Below the pieces are notes generated by a model. It had not been told where the DNA came from. It searched no databases and saw only the letters and a program-made list of their open reading frames with translations. Position numbers and translations under genes: made by a program. A stretch of DNA of 64,000 bases from Mucilaginibacter roseus (GTDB taxonomy: Bacteria > Bacteroidota > Bacteroidia > Sphingobacteriales > Sphingobacteriaceae), in assembly GCF_021215455.1 (NCBI RefSeq), contig NZ_JAJPWV010000003.1:1-64000 (forward strand), given 5' to 3'. Shown here in pieces: positions 28,199-37,135 of the stretch (positions within the stretch are counted from its first letter, which is position 1; every line of letters begins with the position of its first letter).

Positions 28199-28231
28199 TT
28201 TGCAGATGTCATTTCTTTTGTTTTAACTTTG
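28199..28231 (+). promoter_or_regulatory. Strong Bacteroidota promoter for the rtcB-prfH operon
   Basis: TTTG at 28199-28202 and a perfect TAACTTTG at 28224-28231 are 21 bases apart, which fits the TTTG-N19-21-TAnnTTTG consensus. Transcription should start near 28238, about 390 bases before rtcB. The leader contains a 12-codon frame (28273-28311) and two small hairpins (around 28441-28457 and 28587-28605). I see no known riboswitch. Confidence 0.65.
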
Positions 28232-28625
28232 CACCAATTCCTGACCCGTTACCTTTTAAATATCAAGGAATCATGACTGAATTTATTCACATATCGCCCC
28301 TTTCGCTTTAAGCCTGACCGGCCGCCGCATTCCCGTTTTTATTTTTGAAAACGTTTAGCTGATTGTTGCCAAATGTGCAATCTGTTAAATTTTTGGCCTG
28401 CCTGTTAGTGTGGTTGCTGTAGCACCATGAAAGGGTATATCCCATCCCGGGGATGAATTGAAACCCATAGTGAAATCAAGTTTATTTATTCAACACGCAA
28501 TTAGAGTGTTCAGGTATATCCGCATTAATCCTTAACGGAGATGCTGCTGCCATGTACACCATTAATAAACTGTGTGTAAATCATCCGGAAAAAATAATTA
28601 CCGGATATAAAATCATACTCCCGAC

Positions 28626-30026
28626 ATGGGCAATTTAAAAACAAAAGAATTAAGTAAAATTGGCTATACCGATAACCAGCTACGCAGCCTGGTGATCAAC
28701 ATAGCCTCAAAACATTTTAAACATCATACCACTGAGCATTTGCTTAACTTGCTGACTGATATATTACAGCGGCCGGAGCAATATCTCAATGATACGGTAA
28801 CCGGCAAAATAGCCGAGAAAATAATCGGCAAGCCCGAAGAGGCAGCCTTTACAGCGCATGAACTCCTGCTTCAGCCGCAAGCCTATAAAACTTATGGTGC
28901 AAAGAATATAGAAGTGGCAGCGCATACACAGATGGAGCTGGCCATGCAACTGCCCGTTAGCTTACAGGGAGCGCTGATGCCTGATGCGCATATGGGTTTC
29001 GGCTTGCCTATTGGCGGCGTGCTGGCTACCAATAATGCGGTAATACCTTATGCTGTTGGCATGGATATTGGCTGCCGCATGGCGCTGTCTATTGTAGATG
29101 AAAGCGAGAGTTTTTTTAACCGCTATGCGTACCAAGCGAAACAGGCATTGAAAAACCATACCCACTTTGGTATGGAAGGCGGCCTTGACGCAAGGCAGGA
29201 ACACGAGGTATTGGATAGCCCGGTATTTCGTGAACTACCATTTTTGCGACCATTACATGGTAAAGCCGTAAGGCAACTTGGCACCTCGGGCAACGGCAAT
29301 CACTTCGTAGAGTTTGGTACCATTGAACTTGCCGCAGGTAACGCCTTAAGTTTGCCTGCTAAAAAGTACGTGGCCTTACTGTCGCATTCCGGCAGCAGGG
29401 GTTTGGGGGCGGCTATTGCCAAACACTATACCCAGCTGGCCATGAATACCTGCAAACTGCCACGCCATGCCCAGCCATTGGCCTGGCTGGATATGGATAC
29501 CGAAGCCGGGCAGGAATATTGGCTCGCCATGACACTTGCCGGAGATTACGCACGTGCCTGCCATGAGCGGATACATGCCAACCTGTTAAAAGCATTAGGG
29601 TTGAAGGCTGTGAGCGTAATTGAAAACCACCACAACTTTGCCTGGAAGGATAAGCTTGCTGACGGCCGCGAGGCAATCGTTCATCGTAAAGGCGCTACAC
29701 CTGCCCACGCAGGCGAGATGGGCATTATCCCCGGTAGCATGACTACCCCGGCTTACCTGGTAGCAGGCAAAGGTATTGGCGATGCATTGTACTCCGCTTC
29801 GCATGGAGCGGGCCGGGCTATGAGCAGGCAAAAAGCCAAAAACAGCATGACGGTTTCTGGCTTGAAAAAGATGCTTGCCAATGCCGGTGTTACGCTTATT
29901 GGCGGCAGCGTTGAAGAAAATCCGCAAGCGTACAAAAACATTGACAAGGTAATGGAAGCGCAAAGTACATTGGTTGAGGTGCAGGGCAAATTTATGCCTA
30001 AAATAGTGAGAATGAGTAAAGAGTAA
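28626..30026 (+). CDS. rtcB: RtcB RNA-splicing ligase
   Basis: The 466-residue protein is an RtcB ligase, which joins RNA 2',3'-cyclic phosphate or 3'-phosphate ends to 5'-OH ends with GTP and Mn2+. The metal- and guanylate-binding motifs are present: VGMDIGCRMA, SGNGNHFVEF, LSHSGSRGLG, ENHHNFAW, HRKGATPAHAGEMG, and SHGAGRAMSR with the histidine that becomes guanylylated. It is followed after 4 bases by prfH. This is the RtcB2-PrfH arrangement, reported to repair ribosomes whose 16S rRNA decoding centre was cut by colicin-E3-like toxins (established for E. coli relatives). The same job is inferred here. The gene looks intact. Confidence 0.95.
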   Translation: MGNLKTKELSKIGYTDNQLRSLVINIASKHFKHHTTEHLLNLLTDILQRPEQYLNDTVTGKIAEKIIGKPEEAAFTAHELLLQPQAYKTYGAKNIEVAAHTQMELAMQLPVSLQGALMPDAHMGFGLPIGGVLATNNAVIPYAVGMDIGCRMALSIVDESESFFNRYAYQAKQALKNHTHFGMEGGLDARQEHEVLDSPVFRELPFLRPLHGKAVRQLGTSGNGNHFVEFGTIELAAGNALSLPAKKYVALLSHSGSRGLGAAIAKHYTQLAMNTCKLPRHAQPLAWLDMDTEAGQEYWLAMTLAGDYARACHERIHANLLKALGLKAVSVIENHHNFAWKDKLADGREAIVHRKGATPAHAGEMGIIPGSMTTPAYLVAGKGIGDALYSASHGAGRAMSRQKAKNSMTVSGLKKMLANAGVTLIGGSVEENPQAYKNIDKVMEAQSTLVEVQGKFMPKIVRMSKE

Positions 30027-30030
30027 TTAG

Positions 30031-30645
30031 ATGAAAAAAGTTATCATTCAAATAACCTCCGGTAAAGGCCCGGCTGAATGCTGCCGCGCAGTTGCCTTGG
30101 TTTATAAGCTGATGCTGAAACAAGCCGCTCGGCAAGCTATTAAAGTACAACCAGTAGAAATAATATCGGCAGAATACAAAGACACCTACAAATCGGCAAC
30201 ATTTATAGCTGAAGGTAATGAGTTAAACAGCTTTATAACCACATGGAACGGAACCGTGCAATGGATAGCAGAAAGCCCCTATCGTAAGGGGCACAAACGT
30301 AAAAACTGGTTTGTAGGCGTTGCCGTGTTTGATGTTAAAGCTTTACCTGTATGGAATGATGCTGATGTGCGCATTGAGACCTGCCGGGCTTCGGGGCCGG
30401 GCGGACAAAATGTGAACAAGGTAGAAACCGCTGTACGCGGTACACATGTGGCAACCGGCATACAGGTTTTGGCTATGGACAGCCGGTCGCAGCTCGAAAA
30501 CAAAAAGCTTTGCATGGAGCGACTACAAGCAAAGGTAATGGCCCGGCAGGCCGAACACTTGGTTGAGCAGCAGCAACAGCAATGGCTAAATCATCATGCG
30601 CTGGAACGTGGTAATCCCGTGAAAATCATCCGCGAAAAATTGTAA
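30031..30645 (+). CDS. prfH: Peptide chain release factor H
   Basis: The 204-residue protein is a release-factor homologue with the peptidyl-hydrolysis motif GGQ in SGPGGQNVNKVETAVR, but it lacks the codon-recognition domain of RF1/RF2. PrfH is known to release nascent chains from ribosomes damaged in the decoding centre so that RtcB can reseal the 16S rRNA. The four-base gap to rtcB indicates one operon. A hairpin at 30661-30694 closes it. Confidence 0.93.
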   Translation: MKKVIIQITSGKGPAECCRAVALVYKLMLKQAARQAIKVQPVEIISAEYKDTYKSATFIAEGNELNSFITTWNGTVQWIAESPYRKGHKRKNWFVGVAVFDVKALPVWNDADVRIETCRASGPGGQNVNKVETAVRGTHVATGIQVLAMDSRSQLENKKLCMERLQAKVMARQAEHLVEQQQQQWLNHHALERGNPVKIIREKL

Positions 30646-30660
30646 GTAGTGATAAAGAAT

Positions 30661-30694
30661 ATCGGGCCGTAACTGATAACAGTACGGTCCGATT
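30661..30694 (+). terminator. Terminator of the rtcB-prfH operon
   Basis: ATCGGGCCGT and AGTACGGTCCGAT pair in a long stem with one bulge and an ATAA loop, followed by TACATTTTT. The position, 15 bases after the prfH stop, fits. Confidence 0.6.
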
Positions 30695-30742
30695 ACATTT
30701 TTCAGAACGATATCTTAAGGTATTCTTATTAAGAACTCCTTA

Positions 30743-31369
30743 TTAAGATAGCCCTTTGTGGAGCATCTGTGCCAGCCAAGAGAGCTTCTGATCGTACTTG
30801 GGGAAACGTTCAAACAGCATAATATCAATCTCGAAACTTTTAAAAGCCGTGTATAATGTTTCTGCCAAAAACATGCGGTCTTCCTCGTTTAGGGGCTTTA
30901 TATCTTTATTTTCTATCGCCCACAATATCATTTCGTTCATCACCGCCAGCTCGTCATCCAGCATAATTCGTGATCGTGTGAGAATCACCGCAGGGTCGGC
31001 CTTTAAGTCAGCCATCAGCAATTCGTATTTAACCATCAATCCTTTAATTTTTTCCAGTTTCAGGCTAAAATACTTTTCAACGTTGATTGCAAACGATTGC
31101 TCCTTACTTATAACCAGCAAGCAGTCCTGAATAATAGCCGACATTATTTTGATCGCCACTGCATCAAGAACCTCATTCTTATTGCCAAAATATTTGTAAA
31201 CGGTACTACGTACTTTTTTTGCTTCTTTAGAGATATCCTGCATGGTTACACGAGAATATCCATACTTCTGAAATGCGAGTTCAGCTCCGGCAATAATTTC
31301 TTCCCGCACGCCATCGTTGGCGGTTTCCTTTACTCTTTTAAATAAATCCGTGATTTTGCAATAGTTCAT
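30743..31369 (-). CDS. TetR-family transcriptional regulator
   Basis: The 208-residue protein has an N-terminal TetR helix-turn-helix: about residues 20-70, with AGAELAFQKYGYSRVTMQDI and STVYKYFGNKNEVL. The rest is a helical ligand-binding domain with no clear assignment. It is transcribed away from the RND efflux genes, and the ~180-bp gap between them is the likely site of its operators. It probably represses the efflux operon until a substrate binds (inference from the common arrangement). Confidence 0.9.
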   Translation of the reverse strand: MNYCKITDLFKRVKETANDGVREEIIAGAELAFQKYGYSRVTMQDISKEAKKVRSTVYKYFGNKNEVLDAVAIKIMSAIIQDCLLVISKEQSFAINVEKYFSLKLEKIKGLMVKYELLMADLKADPAVILTRSRIMLDDELAVMNEMILWAIENKDIKPLNEEDRMFLAETLYTAFKSFEIDIMLFERFPKYDQKLSWLAQMLHKGLS

Positions 31370-31567
31370 AATAACACATAGCCCTCTTCACCGGCAAAAA
31401 TGGTAAAACTTAAGTCATAAAAGAAAAAACACGTTAAAACATACGGACATTTTATGTGTTTTTGTATTCACAATATCAAGCGTTCAACTTAGTAATTGTT
31501 TTTAAGTTTTTACAAATAACAAAAAAGATACAAAAGCCAAATACGCATTATGTTTTATCCCGTAACC

Positions 31568-32626
31568 ATGAAGTCAATAATTAACGCCGGTGGCGCCCTC
31601 GCGGTGCTGATCTGCCTGAGCGGATGCAGTAACAAAGAAAAAACGAAAAGCGGACCGGACACGCTGGCTGTCGAGGTAAGAGACCTGAGTAAAGTGAACA
31701 GCCAAACTACACAGCAAACCGTTTATGACGGTACACTACAGGCTGACAAGGTGATTGATCTGAGCTTTCAGGTTTCAGGCACTATCGTATCATTCCCGGT
31801 AAAAGCGGGCGACTATGTAAAAAAGGGACAATTAATTGCGCAGGTAGATGAAACTACTTACCGCAATCAGTACAACGCCCAACTCGCACAGGCAAAACTT
31901 GCGGAGGAAAACTATCGCCGTATTGAAGAAGTTTACCGCAAAGGCAGCATTGCCGAAATAAAAATGCTTGAAGCCAGATCAAATTACGAGCAGGCAACAT
32001 CAGCGGCAAAAGCTACCTATCAGAATATTGCACACACCCGCCTTTATGCGCCGGAGTCAGGCTATATCGGGCAGAAAATGCTTGAAGCCGGCGGTTTGGC
32101 CAGCCCGGGCCAGCCCGTTGCGCAATTGCTGGATACCCGTTCGGTACAGGTATTAGTAGCAGTTCCCGAAAATGAGGTTAACCGCTTTCCGGCAGGTACA
32201 CCGGCTACCATAAAAATTGATGCTATGGGTAACCGTTTGTTCGAGGGTGTGGTATCTGAAGTAGGCGTTCTGGCTGTAAATAGCTCAGCTAACTACAATG
32301 TAAAGGTTAAAATATCTAATCCGGACCGCATGCTTAAACCGGGCATGTTAAGCAAGGTAAACTTTAATACAAACAAAACATCAGCGGTTAAAACCGATAG
32401 CGCGAGCGTTGTGGTACCGGTTCAGGCCGTGCAAGTTGATGAGAAAGGCAACCAGTTTGTGTACCTGGTAGGAAGCGGCAACAAGGCAGAACGCCGCCGG
32501 GTTAAAACCGGCCGCCTGTACAGCAATGGCATTGCCGTTACCGAGGGGCTTAAGGGCAATGAACAACTGATTACCTCCGGCTATCAAAAGCTTGCCGACC
32601 AAACGCCTGTAACCATCAACAAATAA
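31568..32626 (+). CDS. RND efflux periplasmic adaptor lipoprotein
   Basis: Starting at the second ATG (31568; the frame opens at 31550) gives a lipoprotein signal with the lipobox LSGC. After it come the adaptor features: a biotinyl-lipoyl half-motif VKAGDYVKKGQLIAQVD, a short alpha-hairpin, the second half-motif YAPESGYIG, and a beta-barrel with a membrane-proximal domain. It links the inner-membrane RND pump encoded next to the TolC-type protein that follows. Confidence 0.92.
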   Translation: MKSIINAGGALAVLICLSGCSNKEKTKSGPDTLAVEVRDLSKVNSQTTQQTVYDGTLQADKVIDLSFQVSGTIVSFPVKAGDYVKKGQLIAQVDETTYRNQYNAQLAQAKLAEENYRRIEEVYRKGSIAEIKMLEARSNYEQATSAAKATYQNIAHTRLYAPESGYIGQKMLEAGGLASPGQPVAQLLDTRSVQVLVAVPENEVNRFPAGTPATIKIDAMGNRLFEGVVSEVGVLAVNSSANYNVKVKISNPDRMLKPGMLSKVNFNTNKTSAVKTDSASVVVPVQAVQVDEKGNQFVYLVGSGNKAERRRVKTGRLYSNGIAVTEGLKGNEQLITSGYQKLADQTPVTINK

Positions 32627-32633
32627 TGCCCAC

Positions 32634-35600
32634 ATGAAAGAGAAAAAAGAAAACATGATTGAATGGGCAATGAAGTACCATGTACTTCCGGTGGTGCTTG
32701 CCCTCATATTGTTCATACTCGGTATAGCGGCTCTGTTTAACATGCCACGGAATGAGTTTCCGGACTTTACCATCAGGCAGGGTGTTATCATCGGTATGTA
32801 TCCCGGCGCTTCGGCCAAGCAGGTTGAGGAGCAGTTGACAAAGAAGGTTGAGGAATATCTTTTCAGCAATAACGAGGTTGATAAAACCAAAACCTACTCC
32901 TACTCGCGCGATGGGATGATGTACATATTTGTAGAAGTATCAGATAAATACAATGATGTTCAGAGCAAAACCTTTTGGAATAAGATAAAAAACGGCATGT
33001 TCATTCTGCAAGCCCAGTTACCAAAAGAGGTGCGTGGCTTTTATGTGAACAGCGACTTTGGCAGTACCTCTGCCCTGCTGATGGCGGTGGAATCAAAAAC
33101 CCGCCCTTATAAGGAGTTGCTTAATAACGTGGAGTACATTGAATCGCAACTACGCCATGTTAAGGATGTAGCAAAAATATCCCACACCGGTAACCTCAAT
33201 GAGCAGATATCGGTTTATATAGATAATAATAAGCTGCAACAACAGGGCATATCTGTTAATGCTATTATGCAGGTATTGCAAAATGCCGGCGCCATTACGC
33301 CTGCGGGCTATGAGAAGGGCGACGTTATTGACCGCCCTATACATCTAAGCACCTTTTTTCAGACCGAAGCTGATCTGTCTGAACAAATTGTAAAGCAGGA
33401 TCAGCAAGGTAACACGGTAAGGCTGCGTGATGTAGCCAACATTAAACGCGAATACCAGGAGCCCGACAGTTATGTAACCGCAAACGGTACGAAAGCCATT
33501 ATTATCTCGCTGGAAATGGTGAGCGGTAAAAACATTGTGCAGTTCGGCAAAAAGCTGGAAGAACGGTTGGATATTGTTCGCGAACACTTGCCTCAGGATG
33601 TTAAGATGGTGAAACTGGCCAATCAGCCTGAGGTGGTAGATGAGTCGATAGCGCATTTTATGAAGGAATTTGCCTTCGCGCTGATCGGGGTTATCATTGT
33701 AGCGTTACTGCTACTTCCTTTCCGTGTGGCGGCTGTAGCTGCGGCTACCATACCCATTACCATAGCCGCTACATTGGCCATTATGTACTTAGCCGGTATT
33801 GAGTTGGATACGGTAACCCTCGCGGCCCTTATTGTGGTGCTGGGTATAGTGGTGGATGACCCGATTGTGGTGATAGATAATCACATCGAAAAGCTGGATC
33901 ACGGCATGTCTGTCTGGGATGCCGCGAAGAGCAGCGCCGAAGAGCTTTTTCCTTCAGTGTTTACCGCCACATTAGCCATATCGGCAACCTTTGTGCCGCT
34001 TATGTTCTTTATGACGGGTACAGCTAAGGATTTTATCAGTGTGTTTCCCATCACCATCATTATCGCCCTTACCCTATCCCTGGTGATCTCCATGATGCTG
34101 GTTCCATTCTTTAATACCTTATTTATCAAGAAGGGCCTTGTGCATGGCGATAAAAAGAATGATAAAAAATCATTCCTTGACCGCCTGCAGGACTTTTTCA
34201 ATAAACACATCGGTAATGCCATGCGCCATTACCGGTTAACAGTACTTTTCGCTATACTATCGGTAGTTGTGGGCGTTTTCCTGATGGGGTTACTACCGCA
34301 ACAGTTATTCCCTAAAGTAGAGCGCAACCAGTTTGCCATCGAGATCTACCTGCCCAGCGGCTACAGCCTCTCACAAACGGACAGTGTGGTAAAAAAGATG
34401 GAGCGCATACTGGCTAAAGATAAGCGTATTGTTAATTACACCAGCTTTATAGGTAACAGTTCGCCACGTTTCCATATGGTGTACGCGCCTAACTTACCGG
34501 CAAAAAATTACGCGCAGATATTGCTCAATACGGAATCAGAAGATGCTACCGAAGAATTAATTAAAGAATATATTCCTAAGTATAGCGAGCAGTTCCCTTC
34601 AGCTTATGTACGCATGAAGCAGCTGAACATGGTGAATGCGTCCGCTCCTATCGAGGTCCGTATCTCGGGAGATAGTATAGCTGATCTTAAAAAAACAGCT
34701 TACAAAGTAGCGGCCATAGGCAAACGCCACAAACAGGTTACCTGGGTACGTACCGATTATGACGATATGCAACAGGGTTTAAGCATCGATGTAAAAACGA
34801 CCGAAGCGGCGCGGCTGGGCATCAGCAAAAATGATATTGCCAATACCATAGCCGCCCAAACAACCGGTATAAAGGCAACCCAACTATGGGAAGAAACTTA
34901 TCCGATAGATGTGGAGATCAAAACGCCCCAAAAAGTGCGCATGGATGTTGCCCGCTTGAATGAGCTTAAGGTTATGTCGCCCAACACCGGTTCGGCAGTA
35001 CCGCTAAGGCAGGTTGCTGACCTTAAACCTGACTGGAACGAGGGCCAGATCGTTCGCCGTAACAGCATCCGCACCCTTACCGTACGCATGGACGTAGAGC
35101 CCGATGCTGTAGCTAACGGTGTACTTGCCGAACTGCAACCGGATATCGAAAAAATAAAACTTCCGCAGGGTGTCGAGATTATTTATGGTGGCGAACTCGA
35201 ACTGCAAAATGAAAACATGGGCCCTATGGGTATGGCATTAGGGTTGAGCGTGATCCTGATCTTCCTGATACTGCTATGGCACTTTAAACATTTAAAGCAT
35301 GCGGTGCTGAGCATTACTACCATGCCGTTAAGTATCCTGGGTGCATCCTTCGGTTTGCTGGTTGCGGGTTATCCTTTTGGCTTTACTTCATTTTTAGGTT
35401 TGCTTGCCCTTTGCGGTATCGTAGTACGAAACGGGGTGATCCTGATTGACTTTGCCGAGGAGCTGCGCCATCATGAAGGGGCATCGGTATTTGAAGCAGC
35501 TAAACTATCGGCGGAACGACGGATGCGGCCTATATTCCTGACCTCATCAGCGGCAGCCGTAGGCGTTATCCCGATGATCATCAGCCGTTCATCACTATGG

Positions 35601-35741
35601 GGCCCGCTGGGTACGGTTATCTGCTTCGGCCTGCTGGTATCTATGCTACTCACCCTATTTGCATTACCAACCATGTATTGGCTGTTCTTCCGTAAAGAAG
35701 ATAAGCAGCGGACTGAAAATCAACCAAGCCCAAATGCTTAA
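32634..35741 (+). CDS. RND-family efflux transporter permease
   Basis: The 1035-residue protein has the standard RND plan of twelve membrane helices and two large periplasmic loops. The proton-relay acidic pair is visible in VLGIVVDDPIVVID in the fourth helix. The length is typical of AcrB/MexB-like hydrophobe pumps. The signature GMYPGASAKQVEEQLT near the N-terminus is normal for the family. The start is 7 bases after the adaptor stop. Substrate cannot be read from the sequence. Confidence 0.95.
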   Translation: MKEKKENMIEWAMKYHVLPVVLALILFILGIAALFNMPRNEFPDFTIRQGVIIGMYPGASAKQVEEQLTKKVEEYLFSNNEVDKTKTYSYSRDGMMYIFVEVSDKYNDVQSKTFWNKIKNGMFILQAQLPKEVRGFYVNSDFGSTSALLMAVESKTRPYKELLNNVEYIESQLRHVKDVAKISHTGNLNEQISVYIDNNKLQQQGISVNAIMQVLQNAGAITPAGYEKGDVIDRPIHLSTFFQTEADLSEQIVKQDQQGNTVRLRDVANIKREYQEPDSYVTANGTKAIIISLEMVSGKNIVQFGKKLEERLDIVREHLPQDVKMVKLANQPEVVDESIAHFMKEFAFALIGVIIVALLLLPFRVAAVAAATIPITIAATLAIMYLAGIELDTVTLAALIVVLGIVVDDPIVVIDNHIEKLDHGMSVWDAAKSSAEELFPSVFTATLAISATFVPLMFFMTGTAKDFISVFPITIIIALTLSLVISMMLVPFFNTLFIKKGLVHGDKKNDKKSFLDRLQDFFNKHIGNAMRHYRLTVLFAILSVVVGVFLMGLLPQQLFPKVERNQFAIEIYLPSGYSLSQTDSVVKKMERILAKDKRIVNYTSFIGNSSPRFHMVYAPNLPAKNYAQILLNTESEDATEELIKEYIPKYSEQFPSAYVRMKQLNMVNASAPIEVRISGDSIADLKKTAYKVAAIGKRHKQVTWVRTDYDDMQQGLSIDVKTTEAARLGISKNDIANTIAAQTTGIKATQLWEETYPIDVEIKTPQKVRMDVARLNELKVMSPNTGSAVPLRQVADLKPDWNEGQIVRRNSIRTLTVRMDVEPDAVANGVLAELQPDIEKIKLPQGVEIIYGGELELQNENMGPMGMALGLSVILIFLILLWHFKHLKHAVLSITTMPLSILGASFGLLVAGYPFGFTSFLGLLALCGIVVRNGVILIDFAEELRHHEGASVFEAAKLSAERRMRPIFLTSSAAAVGVIPMIISRSSLWGPLGTVICFGLLVSMLLTLFALPTMYWLFFRKEDKQRTENQPSPNA

Positions 35742-35751
35742 CATAACGTTT

Positions 35752-37044
35752 ATGAAAAGATATATTTTAATTTTAATAATCGCTATAAGTACTATACCCG
35801 CAATTGCCCAGCAACGGGTAATTACCTTGCGCGAAAGTAAAGACGCGGCGCTATCATATAGCAATACCCTAAAAAACGGGGAGCTACGCGTTGAATCAGC
35901 AAAAGCAGGCGTTGCAGCCGCCAAAGCCGACTATCTGCCATCAGTTAGCGCAACGGGTGTTGGTTTATTAGGCTTTAAGGATTTTATATCGGCCATGCCT
36001 CCATTACTTGAAAAGGGCATCAATAACTTTTACCTGTTAGGTGTAACCGGCATGCAGCCGCTTTACGCAGGGGGCAAAATAAAAACCGGCAATGAGCTGG
36101 CCGCATTACAATTGGAGGTAACCCGCATCCGCATGCAGCAATCAACCGACTCGGTATTGCTGCTAACCGAGCAAAAATACTGGAACCTGGTTAACATACA
36201 GGAGCAGCAAAAAACCATTGCCGCTAATGAGGTGCTACTTAATAGCGTGCTCAAAATGCAAAAAGACATGCTTACATCTGGCTTAATTGCCCGGAATGAT
36301 CTTTTAAAGGTAAAGGTTCAGCTAAGCCAACTTAAGGTACAAAAAAGCAAATTGCAAAACGGGCGCCGGGTTGCCCTGCTCGACTTTTCCATGTACACCG
36401 GGCTGCCTTTTGATTCGACCATGACGATGAAGGACACACTGGACAAGCAGCGTTTACCGGTTTTACCGGGAGCATCGCCGGATACATTGCTGGCTAAAAA
36501 CCTCGACTATCAGCTACTCAAAAAACGCATTGATGCGCAAAAACTGCAGACCACGTTATCTAAAGGCGATAATCTGCCCAGCGTTTCGGTAGGTATAAGC
36601 GCAGCACAAGCCGGCTCTTTTAACAGCGGGTTTGGCAGTTCCTTTGTTCCTTCAGGGTTGTTAACCGTCAGCATACCCATATCTAACGGGCTATGGGGAC
36701 GTGGTAAGCAAAAAGTACGACAGCAAAAACTAAATGAAAGCATAGCCGCTAACGACCTGCGGGATGCCCAGGATCAGATCAGGTTGGGTATAACGCGCTA
36801 CTGGTACAATTTGAAAGACCAACTGACACAAATTGTATACGCGCGCGAAAACCTTGAACTGGCTACTGAAAACATGAAGGTAAACCAGGATAATTACAAA
36901 GCCGGACTTAGCCCGGTAACAGATGTACTGGATGCCCAGGCCAGCTACCAGCAAGCGGCAGGCACGCTCACCACTGCATATACCGACTACTATAATCGGC
37001 TGGCTGTTTACCGCTACCTTACCGCTACGGGTAACGACAAATAG
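35752..37044 (+). CDS. TolC-family outer-membrane efflux protein
   Basis: The ATG at 35752 begins a clean signal peptide (MKRYILILIIAISTIPAIAQ) and lies 10 bases after the RND gene stop. The upstream frame extension from 35659 lies within the RND gene and is not likely used. The mature protein has two repeats of the helical outer-membrane efflux domain, with typical phrases LYAGGKIKTG and NYKAGLSPVTDVLDAQ. It forms the exit duct of the tripartite pump. Confidence 0.93.
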   Translation: MKRYILILIIAISTIPAIAQQRVITLRESKDAALSYSNTLKNGELRVESAKAGVAAAKADYLPSVSATGVGLLGFKDFISAMPPLLEKGINNFYLLGVTGMQPLYAGGKIKTGNELAALQLEVTRIRMQQSTDSVLLLTEQKYWNLVNIQEQQKTIAANEVLLNSVLKMQKDMLTSGLIARNDLLKVKVQLSQLKVQKSKLQNGRRVALLDFSMYTGLPFDSTMTMKDTLDKQRLPVLPGASPDTLLAKNLDYQLLKKRIDAQKLQTTLSKGDNLPSVSVGISAAQAGSFNSGFGSSFVPSGLLTVSIPISNGLWGRGKQKVRQQKLNESIAANDLRDAQDQIRLGITRYWYNLKDQLTQIVYARENLELATENMKVNQDNYKAGLSPVTDVLDAQASYQQAAGTLTTAYTDYYNRLAVYRYLTATGNDK

Positions 37045-37077
37045 TAAAGGACCTCTGCCGAAAAAAGTTTTGAAACA

Positions 37078-37109
37078 CAGAAGCCGCACTTTAAAAAGTG
37101 CGGCTTCTG
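37078..37109. terminator. Shared terminator between efflux operon and DUF6055 gene
   Basis: A perfect 15-bp stem (CAGAAGCCGCACTTT and its complement) lies between two convergent genes. On the minus strand a T-rich tract follows, so it serves the DUF6055 gene best. On the plus strand the tail is AT-rich. Confidence 0.75.
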
Positions 37110-37135
37110 CCATTATATATAAATTATATTGCCGC

